The notes below the pieces were generated by a model. That model searched no databases. It saw only the letters and a list, made by a program, of their open reading frames with translations, and was not told where the DNA came from. A stretch of DNA of 64,000 nt from Lacrimispora xylanolytica (GTDB taxonomy: Bacteria > Bacillota > Clostridia > Lachnospirales > Lachnospiraceae). A program made the position numbers and the translations under genes. The stretch lies in assembly GCF_026723765.1 (NCBI RefSeq), contig NZ_CP113524.1, positions 1,597,001-1,661,000 of the forward strand, in the 5' to 3' direction. Numbering within the stretch: position 1 is the stretch's first letter; the number at the start of each line of letters is the position of its first letter. Positions 46,201 through 54,825 of this stretch are shown here, in pieces.

Positions 46201-49013
46201 CAGCGCTTATCATGGCAGACTGGCTTCTGGCATTTGAAGCCGCTTACCGGATCAGTCAGCAAAAAATCATACACCATCAAAAAGATCAGGCAGATACTCA
46301 GGAATTTCTCATGGATACCGCCCGCAGAACCTGGCAGTTTTTTAAGGATTTTTCCTCAAAGGAGACGAACTGGCTCTGTCCGGATAATTATAAGGCCTCA
46401 AAAGCTGAAAGAATCAGTGATAAAACATCTCCCACCAATATCGGGCTTCAGTTTCTGTCAATTCTTTCAGCCATGGATCTTGGATTTGAGACATTAAACT
46501 CCACAGTTGGAGCAATCGAAAACCTGATGGAGACCGTGCAGAAGATGGAGAAATGGAAGGGGCACCTCTATAACTGGTATCACATTGAAACATTGGAGGT
46601 GCTTAACCCTGCCTATATATCAACGGTAGACAGCGGTAATTTCTGGGGTCATATGATTGCACTGAAACATGGTCTATTAGAACAGCTTGACAAGCCGGTA
46701 AGCCCGGATGAGATGCTGACAGCCCGAATCAGAACCTTATGCAGTAAAATAGATAACATGCTGGCAAATGTTGATTTTCGATTTTTATTTGATGAAAAGA
46801 GAATGCTGTTTCATATCGGATATCATGTATCATCCCATACGTTAGACGATGGCTGCTACGACCTGATGGCATCGGAATCATCACTTACAAGTCTTCTTGC
46901 CGTGGCCATGGGAGAAGTGCCATTAAAGCACTGGTATAAACTGGGAAGGCCGCTAACGGTAGTAAAGGGGATTCCATGTTTCGTATCCTGGAGCGGTACC
47001 ATGTTTGAATATCTGATGCCGAATCTTGTACTAAAGGAGTATGAAGGCTCTGTCTATGAACAGACCTCAAAAGCAGCAGTGCTTCAGCAGATGAAGTATG
47101 CAAAAGAAGCAGAAATCCCCTGGGGAATATCAGAATCTCAATATTATCGTTTTGATTTAAATGCCAATTACCAGTATAAGGCATTCGGCGTTCCAAAGAT
47201 AAGGCTTCAGCCAGTCCGTAAGGATTCCCTGGTAGTGGCACCTTACGCGACAATACTGGCACTTAATACAGCAGAAAAGGAATGTATCAGCAATTTAAAG
47301 AGGCTGAAAGAATTAGGTGCTTACGGTGATTATGGCTTCTATGAATCCATTGATTTTGATGTGCCCAGTTCCGTGGATTTAAAACCTTACTGCATTGTGA
47401 AATCCTATATGGCCCATCATCAGGGGATGAATCTGGCTGCAATTAATAATTATCTGAATGAAGGGATTTTAAAAGAACGGTTTCACGCGGAAATGATGAT
47501 AAAGGCAACTGAGGTTTTGCTGGAAGAAAAACGCCAGTCTTATTTGATTTCCATTGCAAAACAGGGGTATACCATAAAAATCGGAAAACCTCTTTTTACA
47601 GAAGATCGCTACAATAACCGGTATATCAATCGTACAGGTTTAACCACGCCCATTGTAAATTATTTATCAAACGGGAAGTATTCCCTATTGATTACCTCAG
47701 ACGGGGATGGGTTCAGTCAATATGAGGACAGAATGCTTTACCGCTGGAGATCCGATGTCTATGGGAATACAGGGAACTATATTTATATTAAGGACAAGAG
47801 TCAGGGCAAATACTGGAGTGCAGCCTACCACCCCACCCGGATTGAGCCGGAAGAGTATCAGGTTATTTTTAGCCCCCACCAGGCGGAATTTAAGCGAAAG
47901 GATGGGGAGATTAAATCTCATATGATTGTCAGCCTGAATGCAGATCGCAATTATGAGGTTCGAAAAGTCACATTGATCAATCTTGGAACTGAGGAAAAGC
48001 AGCTGGAGGTGACCAGTTATATGGAAGTAGTAGATGACACTCATATGGCAGAAATCAGCCATCCGGCATTTAATAAACTTTTTCTTGAAAGCGAGTATAT
48101 AAAAGAACAGAATATTTTCCTGTCGAAAAGACGTCAAAAAAATGAGGACAACAATCCTTATGTTATGCATATGGTAAAAACCGATGAAAAACGGTGCAAA
48201 AAGATAGAATTTGAAAATGACAGAAAACGTTTTATCGGCAGAAACAATACGCTTGAAAATCCGGATTGTGTCGCAAACAGCATTGCTTTTTTTAATGATC
48301 CAGGTTTTTGCAACGATCCCATTATGAGCATACGGGTACATCTATGTATCGGTGCAGGAGAATCAGCCGATTTGACTTTTATTACCGGTGTATGCAGCAG
48401 GAGAGAAGAGGCAGTAAAAATTGCGGAGGAATTAAATGTAAGTTACCGGATTGATGATCTTCTGGAGAAATTCCGGCTTCAAAGCAATCTGGAGTTAAAG
48501 TACCTGGAGATTACCAAAACTCAGCTTAACTCCTTTCAGGATATGATCAGTCCTATCTTTTATCCTTGCGGTATTTTCCGGGGACCTCATGAAAATATCC
48601 GCAGAAATTTTAAGAATCAGAGTTTCTTATGGAAATTTGGCATTTCCGGAGATAACCCTATTCTGCTTTTTGTAGCCCGGTCCATTGAAGAAGAGCGGAT
48701 CATCAAGGATGTATTAAAGGCGTACGAATATTTAAGAGTAAATCTTGTGATGGTAGATCTGGTTATCCTGGTGGATTCCAAATATGGTTATCTTCAGGAG
48801 GTGGATCAGTTAATCAATGATCTGACCAGTTCTCTGCGTATCTATGATTCCGGAAGCGGTAAGACCAGCTTCTTTACCCTGCATACGTATGAGCTTCTGC
48901 CGGCAGAGATTGATTTGCTGTATACGGTTGCCCGGGTGGTATTTTCAGAGAAAACAGGTATTTATTTTACAAAACGGAAAGAAAATCAATTGGAGCTGCT
49001 GGAGGAATATTAG
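43209..49013 (+). CDS. Cyclic beta-1,2-glucan synthase-like protein, GT84 part
   Basis: Very large membrane glycosyltransferase of 1934 residues. Order: N-terminal helix (about 15-38), soluble region, paired helices (about 430-490), GT84 domain with DAD (658-660) and HRW (807-809), further helices (about 850-1020), then a glucoamylase-like domain (about 1080-1410, with MAHHQGMN near 1400) and a first GH94-type beta domain to the end. Start is TTG 43209 because AAGGAGGAG lies 9 bp before it. In cyclic glucan synthases GT84 and GH94 are one chain of about 2800 residues; here GH94 is the next gene, five bases away in another frame. Product inferred as beta-1,2-glucan. Confidence 0.86.
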   Translation: MQILMGKINFNINSPFLPVVLVMLSLFICFILCMLYYRFYHFDKNVCFPSCFQVTGDKPGPGEWEKQMLLLANGHSQVRLTGNSFVLNDYNQAAYKKLNRIRDRISALSPGIISLIPAARWLYDNFQLMYREMKKVRTSGTSYAVLPILKAKEYHNFPRIYIVAKKMVALSGGHLSEENISLMLNAYQQKIALTDKEIWVLPEMLGFCILEEIIAVADEILVMIDVKSKAEKFLTEKLERKQESADLSALLCKTEDNLKHNYSFHAHVIYLMKNMSFDEASIQRYLKYHFASKDKQMKTSSVYQEEGRIQSFLETNIRTLIVSLRDINELDEEKFFETYSALEQILSQDPAGVYSKMDLESRGMYRGIIVKLSLRYRLLEEKIAKDCLELAVRGQNGLHCSHHVGAYLLGKGYPFLKAKALGKPIPQKIRKKWNAVGFLYFLCLIFLFLGLEVCLLYLFRNIGGIRSAGRSVIIVLTAMPLLMGISMEIINYIFTRRITVRKIPALDYLEEIPKEARTFVVMPVIVSSKEQGLQYMERLQKHYLANRQPNLFFALLLDFEDSKDQSMPKDDSIRNALVERMKELNELYPSKEQRFSLFFRCRKWNQAENCYMGWERKRGKLEEFNNLLDGAGKDSTTFTDVYCDENLLTTFQYVITLDADTNLIRDNASKLVGLIDHPINRPVLDPSGRKVEEGYVIIQPSVRNHIADKNASWFTKIFGGETGLAHYGTVISDIYQDIFNQGIYIGKGIYDRKAFRTVLHNKVPENRILSHDLFESCYARTAFSSTARIMDNFPNSVLSFTKREHRWLRGDWQLVPWLFMRKTADGSSLSPLSRWKIFDNLRRSLVPFSKTLFILLNFLWLPDAYYLWLPLIFFNDLFNLIILLLAVITQKLIRPKLAFVYKGFLKELSVMLVRAFLEFTIMPYRAYVALDAIARTLYRLMISKKNLLCWNTAESVDASVINTRKGYFLTMWSSILPAFCLLLLLLSDNLSLAGMCLAALIMADWLLAFEAAYRISQQKIIHHQKDQADTQEFLMDTARRTWQFFKDFSSKETNWLCPDNYKASKAERISDKTSPTNIGLQFLSILSAMDLGFETLNSTVGAIENLMETVQKMEKWKGHLYNWYHIETLEVLNPAYISTVDSGNFWGHMIALKHGLLEQLDKPVSPDEMLTARIRTLCSKIDNMLANVDFRFLFDEKRMLFHIGYHVSSHTLDDGCYDLMASESSLTSLLAVAMGEVPLKHWYKLGRPLTVVKGIPCFVSWSGTMFEYLMPNLVLKEYEGSVYEQTSKAAVLQQMKYAKEAEIPWGISESQYYRFDLNANYQYKAFGVPKIRLQPVRKDSLVVAPYATILALNTAEKECISNLKRLKELGAYGDYGFYESIDFDVPSSVDLKPYCIVKSYMAHHQGMNLAAINNYLNEGILKERFHAEMMIKATEVLLEEKRQSYLISIAKQGYTIKIGKPLFTEDRYNNRYINRTGLTTPIVNYLSNGKYSLLITSDGDGFSQYEDRMLYRWRSDVYGNTGNYIYIKDKSQGKYWSAAYHPTRIEPEEYQVIFSPHQAEFKRKDGEIKSHMIVSLNADRNYEVRKVTLINLGTEEKQLEVTSYMEVVDDTHMAEISHPAFNKLFLESEYIKEQNIFLSKRRQKNEDNNPYVMHMVKTDEKRCKKIEFENDRKRFIGRNNTLENPDCVANSIAFFNDPGFCNDPIMSIRVHLCIGAGESADLTFITGVCSRREEAVKIAEELNVSYRIDDLLEKFRLQSNLELKYLEITKTQLNSFQDMISPIFYPCGIFRGPHENIRRNFKNQSFLWKFGISGDNPILLFVARSIEEERIIKDVLKAYEYLRVNLVMVDLVILVDSKYGYLQEVDQLINDLTSSLRIYDSGSGKTSFFTLHTYELLPAEIDLLYTVARVVFSEKTGIYFTKRKENQLELLEEY

Positions 49014-49018
49014 GACTT

Positions 49019-51412
49019 ATGGAAAATTATGAGTTTTTTAATGGCTTTGGAGGATTTGTCTGTGATGGCAGAGAATATGAGATTCTGCTGGATGGAAATA
49101 ACAGGCCGCCGGCACCCTGGATTAATGTGATCTCAAACAAGGACTTTGGTTTCCAGATATCGGAGTCGGGGGCAGGCTTTACCTGGAGCATTAACAGCCG
49201 GGAGAATAAGCTTACACCCTGGTCCAACGACCCGGTCAGTGACAGGGCGGGGGAGGCAATCTATATTATGGATGAAATAACCGGAGAGGTAATGACGCCT
49301 ATGTCTCTGGGAAGATCTGACAGAGGCATATACCGGGTAAGACATGGGTTTGGATACAGCCGGTTTCTTCATGAGGAATCAATGGTTGAGCAGGAGCTGA
49401 CTGTATTTTGCCCTCTTCATGAATCATTAAAACTATGGAACTTAACCCTTAAGAATCATTCAGATAAAGTGAAATATTTAAGCCTGACCTATTATGTAGA
49501 GTGGGTGCTGGGAACCCAAAGAGAGCAGACCGACCCCTATATTCTCACCTCCTATGACAATGAACATGAATATTTGTACGCAAAAAATATCTACACCATG
49601 AACTTCCAAAATAACTATGCCTACCTGTTTTCCAATGAGACAATTGTGGGTTATACCGGAGACAGACAGGAGTTTCTGGGACAAAAGGGCAGTATCAGAG
49701 AACCAAGGGGAGCAGAAGTCAAGCTCACCTTCAATACAGGAGTGTGTTATGACTCCTGCGGCGCAATACAGGTATCCATAGCAATTCAGCCTCAGGAAAG
49801 TAAAACGGTGGTATTTGGACTGGGACAGAGCAGTAGCTTAAATGAGATCAATCAAATCAGAAACAGATATAGAGATGTGACCGCGTCACAAAAAGAACTG
49901 GAAGATGTCAGAGCCCACTGGGACAAATTATTAGGAACCATTCAGGTTAAGACAAAGGACCGGGCAGTTGATATCATGGTTAATGGCTGGCTGCTCTATC
50001 AGACAGTATCCTGCCGGATTCAGGCAAGAGCAGGATTTTATCAATGCGGTGGAGCTTATGGATACCGGGATCAGCTTCAGGATACCCTTTCTCTGGTTTT
50101 TACCGATCCGGGTATTTTGCGCAGTCAGATTCTCATAGCCTGCAGCAGACAGTTTGAGGAAGGAGATGTCCAGCATTGGTGGCATCCTCCTATGGGAATC
50201 GGGGTGAGGACACGAATCTCCGATGACTTGCTTTGGCTGCCTTATTGTACTGCTGCTTATATTCAAAACACTGGAGATTATTCGATTTTAAAAGAAACAG
50301 TGCCTTATATTAAAGGTCCGGTACTAAAGGAGGATCAGCATGATGTCATGTTTACTCCTGAAGTATCGAAACAATCCGGAAGCGTTTATGAACATTGTAA
50401 AAAAACGATTGAGCGGACATTTTTCGGAGAGCATGGACTTCCCCTCATGGGCGGAGGCGATTGGAATGACGGTATGAATGAGGTGGGAATACAGGGAAAG
50501 GGCGAAAGTGTATGGCTTGCCTGGTTTTTGTATACCGTATTAGGGGATTTTATTCCCTTATGCAAACAGGAAGGGGAAGAAGCCTACGGACAGGAACTGG
50601 AGCAGAAACGGGAAACTCTGCTGAAAAGCATTGAAGAACATGCCTGGGATGGGGAATGGTATCTGCGTGCCTTTTATGACGACGGCTCGAAGCTTGGATC
50701 AAAGGAAAATGATGAATGTAGAATTGATTCCATCAGCCAGTCCTGGAGTGTAATCTCAAAAGGAGCCCGTGAAGAGCGTGCCAGGACCGCAATGCAGTCG
50801 GCATGGCGTTATCTGGTACGGGAGGAGGATGCCCTTTCCTTACTTCTTGCTCCTCCTTTTCATAAAACAAATAAAAATCCGGGCTATATTAAAAATTATA
50901 TTCCAGGCATCCGGGAAAATGGAGGTCAGTATACTCATGCAGCGGTGTGGCTTGCAATAGCAACAGCAATGCAGCACGATTATGACATGGCACAGACATT
51001 GTTCACCATTCTTAACCCCATTTATATTACACAAAAAAAGAAAGAGGTTCTTCGTTATGAAAAAGAACCTTATGTGATGACCGCTGATATATCATTAAGT
51101 CCGCCTTATACTGGAAGGGGTGGCTGGAGCTGGTATACCGGTTCTGCTGGCTGGATGTATCAGGGGCTGTTAAACTGGTTTCTGGGGATACGAAAAGAGG
51201 GGAATGAACTGGTGATTGATCCGGCAACGCCTGCAGATTTCGGAGATTTTACCATTGAATATAAATATGGAAGCTCTTACTACGAAATTAGGGTTGAGAG
51301 CAGAAGCAAGGGGAAACTGACAACAGAATCCATTATTTTAGACGATAAGCCGATTCAGGGAAACAGAATTATACTGGAAGATGATGGAGAAAAGCATTTT
51401 ATCATGGTTTGA
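49019..51412 (+). CDS. GH94-type phosphorylase/cyclisation domain protein of the glucan synthase
   Basis: Protein of 797 residues equal to the C-terminal GH94 part of cyclic beta-1,2-glucan synthases. It opens with NGFGGFVCDGREYEI, and the catalytic aspartate lies in GGGDWNDGMNE (D481). ISPP-type ending SLSPPYTGRGGWSWYTGSAGW is the phosphate-binding-type region. There is no signal peptide or helix. In the full enzyme this domain controls chain length by phosphorolysis. The start overlaps the end region of the upstream gene functionally: GGAGG at 49001 and AGGA at 49012 could drive coupled reinitiation. Alternatively it could be a stand-alone beta-1,2-oligoglucan phosphorylase. Confidence 0.86.
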   Translation: MENYEFFNGFGGFVCDGREYEILLDGNNRPPAPWINVISNKDFGFQISESGAGFTWSINSRENKLTPWSNDPVSDRAGEAIYIMDEITGEVMTPMSLGRSDRGIYRVRHGFGYSRFLHEESMVEQELTVFCPLHESLKLWNLTLKNHSDKVKYLSLTYYVEWVLGTQREQTDPYILTSYDNEHEYLYAKNIYTMNFQNNYAYLFSNETIVGYTGDRQEFLGQKGSIREPRGAEVKLTFNTGVCYDSCGAIQVSIAIQPQESKTVVFGLGQSSSLNEINQIRNRYRDVTASQKELEDVRAHWDKLLGTIQVKTKDRAVDIMVNGWLLYQTVSCRIQARAGFYQCGGAYGYRDQLQDTLSLVFTDPGILRSQILIACSRQFEEGDVQHWWHPPMGIGVRTRISDDLLWLPYCTAAYIQNTGDYSILKETVPYIKGPVLKEDQHDVMFTPEVSKQSGSVYEHCKKTIERTFFGEHGLPLMGGGDWNDGMNEVGIQGKGESVWLAWFLYTVLGDFIPLCKQEGEEAYGQELEQKRETLLKSIEEHAWDGEWYLRAFYDDGSKLGSKENDECRIDSISQSWSVISKGAREERARTAMQSAWRYLVREEDALSLLLAPPFHKTNKNPGYIKNYIPGIRENGGQYTHAAVWLAIATAMQHDYDMAQTLFTILNPIYITQKKKEVLRYEKEPYVMTADISLSPPYTGRGGWSWYTGSAGWMYQGLLNWFLGIRKEGNELVIDPATPADFGDFTIEYKYGSSYYEIRVESRSKGKLTTESIILDDKPIQGNRIILEDDGEKHFIMV

Positions 51413-51448
51413 TTAAAAAGGAAGTTAATAGGAAGAAAGGCAAATTTC

Positions 51449-52066
51449 ATGTCAGACAAAGAATATAGAAAAGAGCAGTTTCTTAAGATAGATGAGCACC
51501 TGCTCCATGATAACTATCCATCCGAATATCTGGAACAAATCAGCGGGGAACCGTGGTTTTCCGATTATCCGTTTTCCATGCTGTTAAAACTAAAGGACAC
51601 ACCCCAGTCAAAACGCTACCATCCGGAAGGCAGTGTGTGGGCTCATACGATGATGGTGGTAAATGAAGCAGCAAAGCGGAAACGGGAGAGCAAAGCGGAA
51701 CGAACCCTGATGTGGGCAGCTCTGCTTCATGATATTGGCAAACCGGGGACCACAAAAATAAAGAGAGAAAAAATCACCTCCTATAATCATGATTTTGAGG
51801 GAGAACAGCTGACAGAAGATTTTTTGTCCTGTTTTACTGGTGACGTTTCCTGGATTAAGTCAGTGGCTAAGCTGGTCAAGTATCATATGCACATTTTGTA
51901 TGTTACGGAAAAACTTCCATTTGGAGATGCCGGTAAAATGAAACAGGAGACGGATGTGAATGAAGTTGCCCTGCTGGGGCTTTGTGACCGTATTGGCAGG
52001 GGAAATAGTGATCCGGATTATGAAAAGGATATAATAAGACAATTTCAGAAAATGATGTTAAAATAA
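51449..52066 (+). CDS. HD-domain metal-dependent phosphohydrolase
   Basis: Hydrolase of 205 residues with the HD core: HTMMVVNEA (first histidine), LLHDIGKPGTTK (HD pair plus K), and the following NHDFEG histidine. It resembles tRNA-nucleotidyltransferase-type and other HD phosphohydrolases, with no extra domain. AGGAAG gives a modest ribosome site. It follows the GH94 gene by 36 bp on the same strand and may belong to the glucan transcript; substrate unknown. Confidence 0.78.
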   Translation: MSDKEYRKEQFLKIDEHLLHDNYPSEYLEQISGEPWFSDYPFSMLLKLKDTPQSKRYHPEGSVWAHTMMVVNEAAKRKRESKAERTLMWAALLHDIGKPGTTKIKREKITSYNHDFEGEQLTEDFLSCFTGDVSWIKSVAKLVKYHMHILYVTEKLPFGDAGKMKQETDVNEVALLGLCDRIGRGNSDPDYEKDIIRQFQKMMLK

Positions 52067-52140
52067 AAGCTATACTATAAGTAGCAAGCCATAACACAGT
52101 GCTAGGACTTGCGTCCCGACAATGATTTGTCTAAAGCCTG

Positions 52141-52167
52141 AGACAGACCCTTAAGAGTCTGTCTTTT
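52141..52167 (+). terminator. Intrinsic terminator for the glucan unit, overlapping the apbE 3' end
   Basis: AGACAGAC (52141-52148) pairs with GTCTGTCT (52157-52164), followed by TTTTG on the plus strand. The apbE stop codon on the other strand lies inside its loop, so the convergent gene end doubles as the terminator. Confidence 0.7.
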
Positions 52168-53098
52168 GAAATGGATATATTTTTCCCATAAGATTATCGG
52201 TACAGGCCAGATGTCCATCTTTTGTTATCACAATAGCGCCCATATCCTTCCGTTCATTGACCATGTGGATGATAGAGATCGCATCGTATCCAAACAATTT
52301 TGTCGTGTAGATATCACAGTCCAGAGAGGTATCTGCAATGATTGTGAGAGAAGCGATATCGCTTTTTATGGGATAACCTGTTTTGCTGTCAAATATATGG
52401 TGGTATTTGCTGCCTTCCTTTTCAAGCACTCTTTCGTATATGCCTGATGTTACAACGGATTGGTCTTTTACTTTAACGATGGCGGCCGCATTTCCTCTAG
52501 GTAAAAACGGATTTTGAATTCCTACGTTCCACTCGTCCTCATGGGACGGGGATTCTCCAAAAACAAGAACATTGCCTCCCATATCCACCTTAGCAGAGAC
52601 AGCTCCATTTTTCTGAAAGAAATCCATGACTTTATCCGCAAAATATCCCTTTGCAATTCCTCCAAGGTCTATTTCCATACCATCCTTTAAGAAATATACG
52701 GTTTTAGCTTCATCGTCCAGTTGTATATTATCAGGATTTAACAGCTCCAGCACATTCTCAATGGCTTCTTGTTCAGGTACATGCGCTTCGGCAAAACCGA
52801 TTCTCCATAGCTTTATCAATGGGCCAATTGCAATATTTAAATAAGAACCTTCACTAAGACTATGCTTTTTTCCTGTTTTTATCAGTTCATAAAGCTGTTC
52901 ATCCACCTTTTGTGGAGAGAATGCAGCTCTTTTTTTCAACATGGAAAGCTGGGAGTCCTCACGATTGGCACTAAAGACTTCGTTATAATGAATCAATATG
53001 TCCTCAGCTTTTTTTAACAGAATCTCAGAATTGTTTCCCTTAACATAGAGGGAGATTTTAGTGCCCATAAGATATATTATTTTTGTATGTTCAGTCAT
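52151..53098 (-). CDS. apbE: ApbE-type FMN transferase
   Basis: Attaches FMN covalently to threonine or serine in flavoprotein FMN-binding domains. The 315-residue protein has MGTKISLYV near the start, the GGIAKGYFADKV segment with the FAD-binding lysine region, and a C-terminal VVTSGIYER/HHIFDSKTGYP block. No signal peptide or lipobox is present, which differs from many extracytoplasmic ApbE proteins and fits modification of a cytoplasmic target. It is translated right after LysR (53100). The FMN-binding fusion at 54826 is the obvious target. Confidence 0.9.
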   Translation of the reverse strand: MTEHTKIIYLMGTKISLYVKGNNSEILLKKAEDILIHYNEVFSANREDSQLSMLKKRAAFSPQKVDEQLYELIKTGKKHSLSEGSYLNIAIGPLIKLWRIGFAEAHVPEQEAIENVLELLNPDNIQLDDEAKTVYFLKDGMEIDLGGIAKGYFADKVMDFFQKNGAVSAKVDMGGNVLVFGESPSHEDEWNVGIQNPFLPRGNAAAIVKVKDQSVVTSGIYERVLEKEGSKYHHIFDSKTGYPIKSDIASLTIIADTSLDCDIYTTKLFGYDAISIIHMVNERKDMGAIVITKDGHLACTDNLMGKIYPFQKTDS

Positions 53099-53099
53099 T

Positions 53100-54038
53100 T
53101 CAGTCTCCTATCGAGGTTTCGTCCTGCCCATGAGTTAAAAAGGCATCAATCAGGTCATTATCAATCTTGGTCAGTATTCGTTCCGTGTGATATGCTATAA
53201 AATAATCTAAGCTCAGCTCATCAATGGGAATGGGATATATATTGTATTTAGTGGGACATTCCTTAACGTATACACTTTCCGGTATAATGGCAAGTCCCAG
53301 ATTACCAGTCGCCAGCTTAAGTACAGTATTGATATCAGTGCTTTCCATAATAATATTGGGTTCCACCTTATAAACGTTTAATAGCTGATCAATCTGTTTT
53401 CTGATGGCAGAACCCTTAGAGGTCAGCACCAGTCTTTGGCATAAGAGTTTACTTATGTCGATGGTTCCCTCTGGAATAACAGCAACATTTTCCTGATAAA
53501 GATCACAGCAGCGGGGAATTACGGCCCGGTATCTGTGTCTGCCCCAGCTGACGGAGTTTAGGTTAGGTGATATGTTTCTGGAGTTTTGTCCGATCCAGAA
53601 ATCCAATTCATTGTTTTGAGTAAGCCTCTCACTTTTTTCCGGCAGAACCTCCGTAAGCTCAATTCTGCAGTTAGGATGCATGTCCAAAAATTCCGGGATA
53701 AAAAGAGGCAGAAGGTAGGTGCCAAGGCTTGGCAGTACCCCTATCCTTATGACCGTTCTGTCCATATCCGAAACATCGGAGATATCCTTAAGAAGCTTTG
53801 CGTATTTATTTTCCAAGGAAGTCAAATACTGATAATATATCTTCCCCTGCTCGGTCAATCGATAAGGCAGTTTGTTGCGGGTAATCAGCTCACAGTTTAA
53901 CTCGCCTTCCACACGTTTAATCACCTGCGTCAGATAGGGCTGGGAAATATAAAGGGATTTGGCAGCCTTACTGTAATTGCTATATTTTAAAATGGCATCA
54001 ATATAATACAGGATGTCCTGAGAGGAGAATTTAGACAT
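53100..54038 (-). CDS. LysR-family regulator of the ApbE/flavoprotein locus
   Basis: Transcription regulator of 312 residues with an N-terminal winged helix (YIDAILKYSNYSKAAKSLYISQPYLTQVIKRVE) and an effector domain. It is co-transcribed with apbE (the apbE ATG follows one base after its stop) and is divergent from the flavin-reductase genes. It likely controls both units from the palindrome at 54090. Effector not identifiable. Confidence 0.85.
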   Translation of the reverse strand: MSKFSSQDILYYIDAILKYSNYSKAAKSLYISQPYLTQVIKRVEGELNCELITRNKLPYRLTEQGKIYYQYLTSLENKYAKLLKDISDVSDMDRTVIRIGVLPSLGTYLLPLFIPEFLDMHPNCRIELTEVLPEKSERLTQNNELDFWIGQNSRNISPNLNSVSWGRHRYRAVIPRCCDLYQENVAVIPEGTIDISKLLCQRLVLTSKGSAIRKQIDQLLNVYKVEPNIIMESTDINTVLKLATGNLGLAIIPESVYVKECPTKYNIYPIPIDELSLDYFIAYHTERILTKIDNDLIDAFLTHGQDETSIGD

Positions 54039-54089
54039 TTGATTCCTTCCTTTGAAAAATAATTTACTTTTTAACGTTTATTTCTGATT

Positions 54090-54105
54090 ATAACAAATTT
54101 GTTAT
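54090..54105. promoter_or_regulatory. Perfect palindrome between LysR and the flavoprotein genes
   Basis: ATAACAAATTTGTTAT is a perfect 16-bp inverted repeat in an AT-rich intergenic stretch, 52 bp from the LysR start and 107 bp from the first flavin-reductase gene. It is a plausible LysR operator. Confidence 0.5.
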
Positions 54106-54211
54106 TAAACTTCAATAAATTACTATTAGATAATATAGACACAATATGTTAAAATAATATCAAACACATGATTATTACTGTGAAAGCTTAATGTACAGGA
54201 AGGGGATTACT

Positions 54212-54811
54212 ATGAAATATTTAGCAATCGTAGGCACCAATTCAGATGTGTCAACCAATCGTATGCTGCTTCAATTTATGCAAAAGCATTTTTCTGGTGA
54301 AGCGGAGATTGAAGTATATGAAATTAAGGATTTACCTGCCTTTATGGAACCGGAAGATTCTGAAGTTCCTGAAAAGGTGGCAGAGTTATCTGATAAAATT
54401 TTAAGCGCTGATGGAGTCATTATAGCGACCCCAGAGTATGATCATGCCATCCCGGCAGTGTTAAAAAGTGCTCTTGAATGGATTAGTTACACGAGTCAGG
54501 CACTTACGGACAAGCCTGTTTTAATCGTAGGAGCATCTCATGGTACTCTTGGTTCCTCCAGAGCACAGGCCCATTTAAGACAAATACTTGATTCCCCTGA
54601 GCTTGCAGCCAGAATTATGCCAAGCAGTGAGTTCCTGTTAGGAAAATCACAGGGCGCTTTTGATAATTCAGGCAATCTTATCTATGAAGATAAATTGTCA
54701 GAGCTTGATGAAATTTTCAGAGAGTTTGTTCTGTTTACGGATATCACATCAAAGCTTCTGGAAGAGAAAGTTTTGAATAAAAAAGTGAAAAAATACACTT
54801 GGCAAGAGTAG
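54212..54811 (+). CDS. NADPH-dependent FMN-reductase-family protein (stand-alone)
   Basis: Flavodoxin-like flavin reductase of 199 residues. The FMN pocket is seen as VGTNSDVSTN (residues 6-15), TPEYDHAIPAVLKSALEW and GASHGTLGSSRAQAHLR. ATG 54212 follows AGGAAGGGG; an earlier in-frame ATG at 54191 lacks a site. It is clearly a tandem paralogue of the N-terminal domain of the next gene, 14 bp downstream. It may supply reduced flavin or electrons to that protein. Confidence 0.86.
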   Translation: MKYLAIVGTNSDVSTNRMLLQFMQKHFSGEAEIEVYEIKDLPAFMEPEDSEVPEKVAELSDKILSADGVIIATPEYDHAIPAVLKSALEWISYTSQALTDKPVLIVGASHGTLGSSRAQAHLRQILDSPELAARIMPSSEFLLGKSQGAFDNSGNLIYEDKLSELDEIFREFVLFTDITSKLLEEKVLNKKVKKYTWQE

Positions 54812-54825
54812 GAGGATAAATATCA

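Noticed and set aside
47697-48341. Minus-strand frame of 214 residues inside the GT84 gene
   Set aside because: Antisense to conserved domain sequence, with no start signal or family features.
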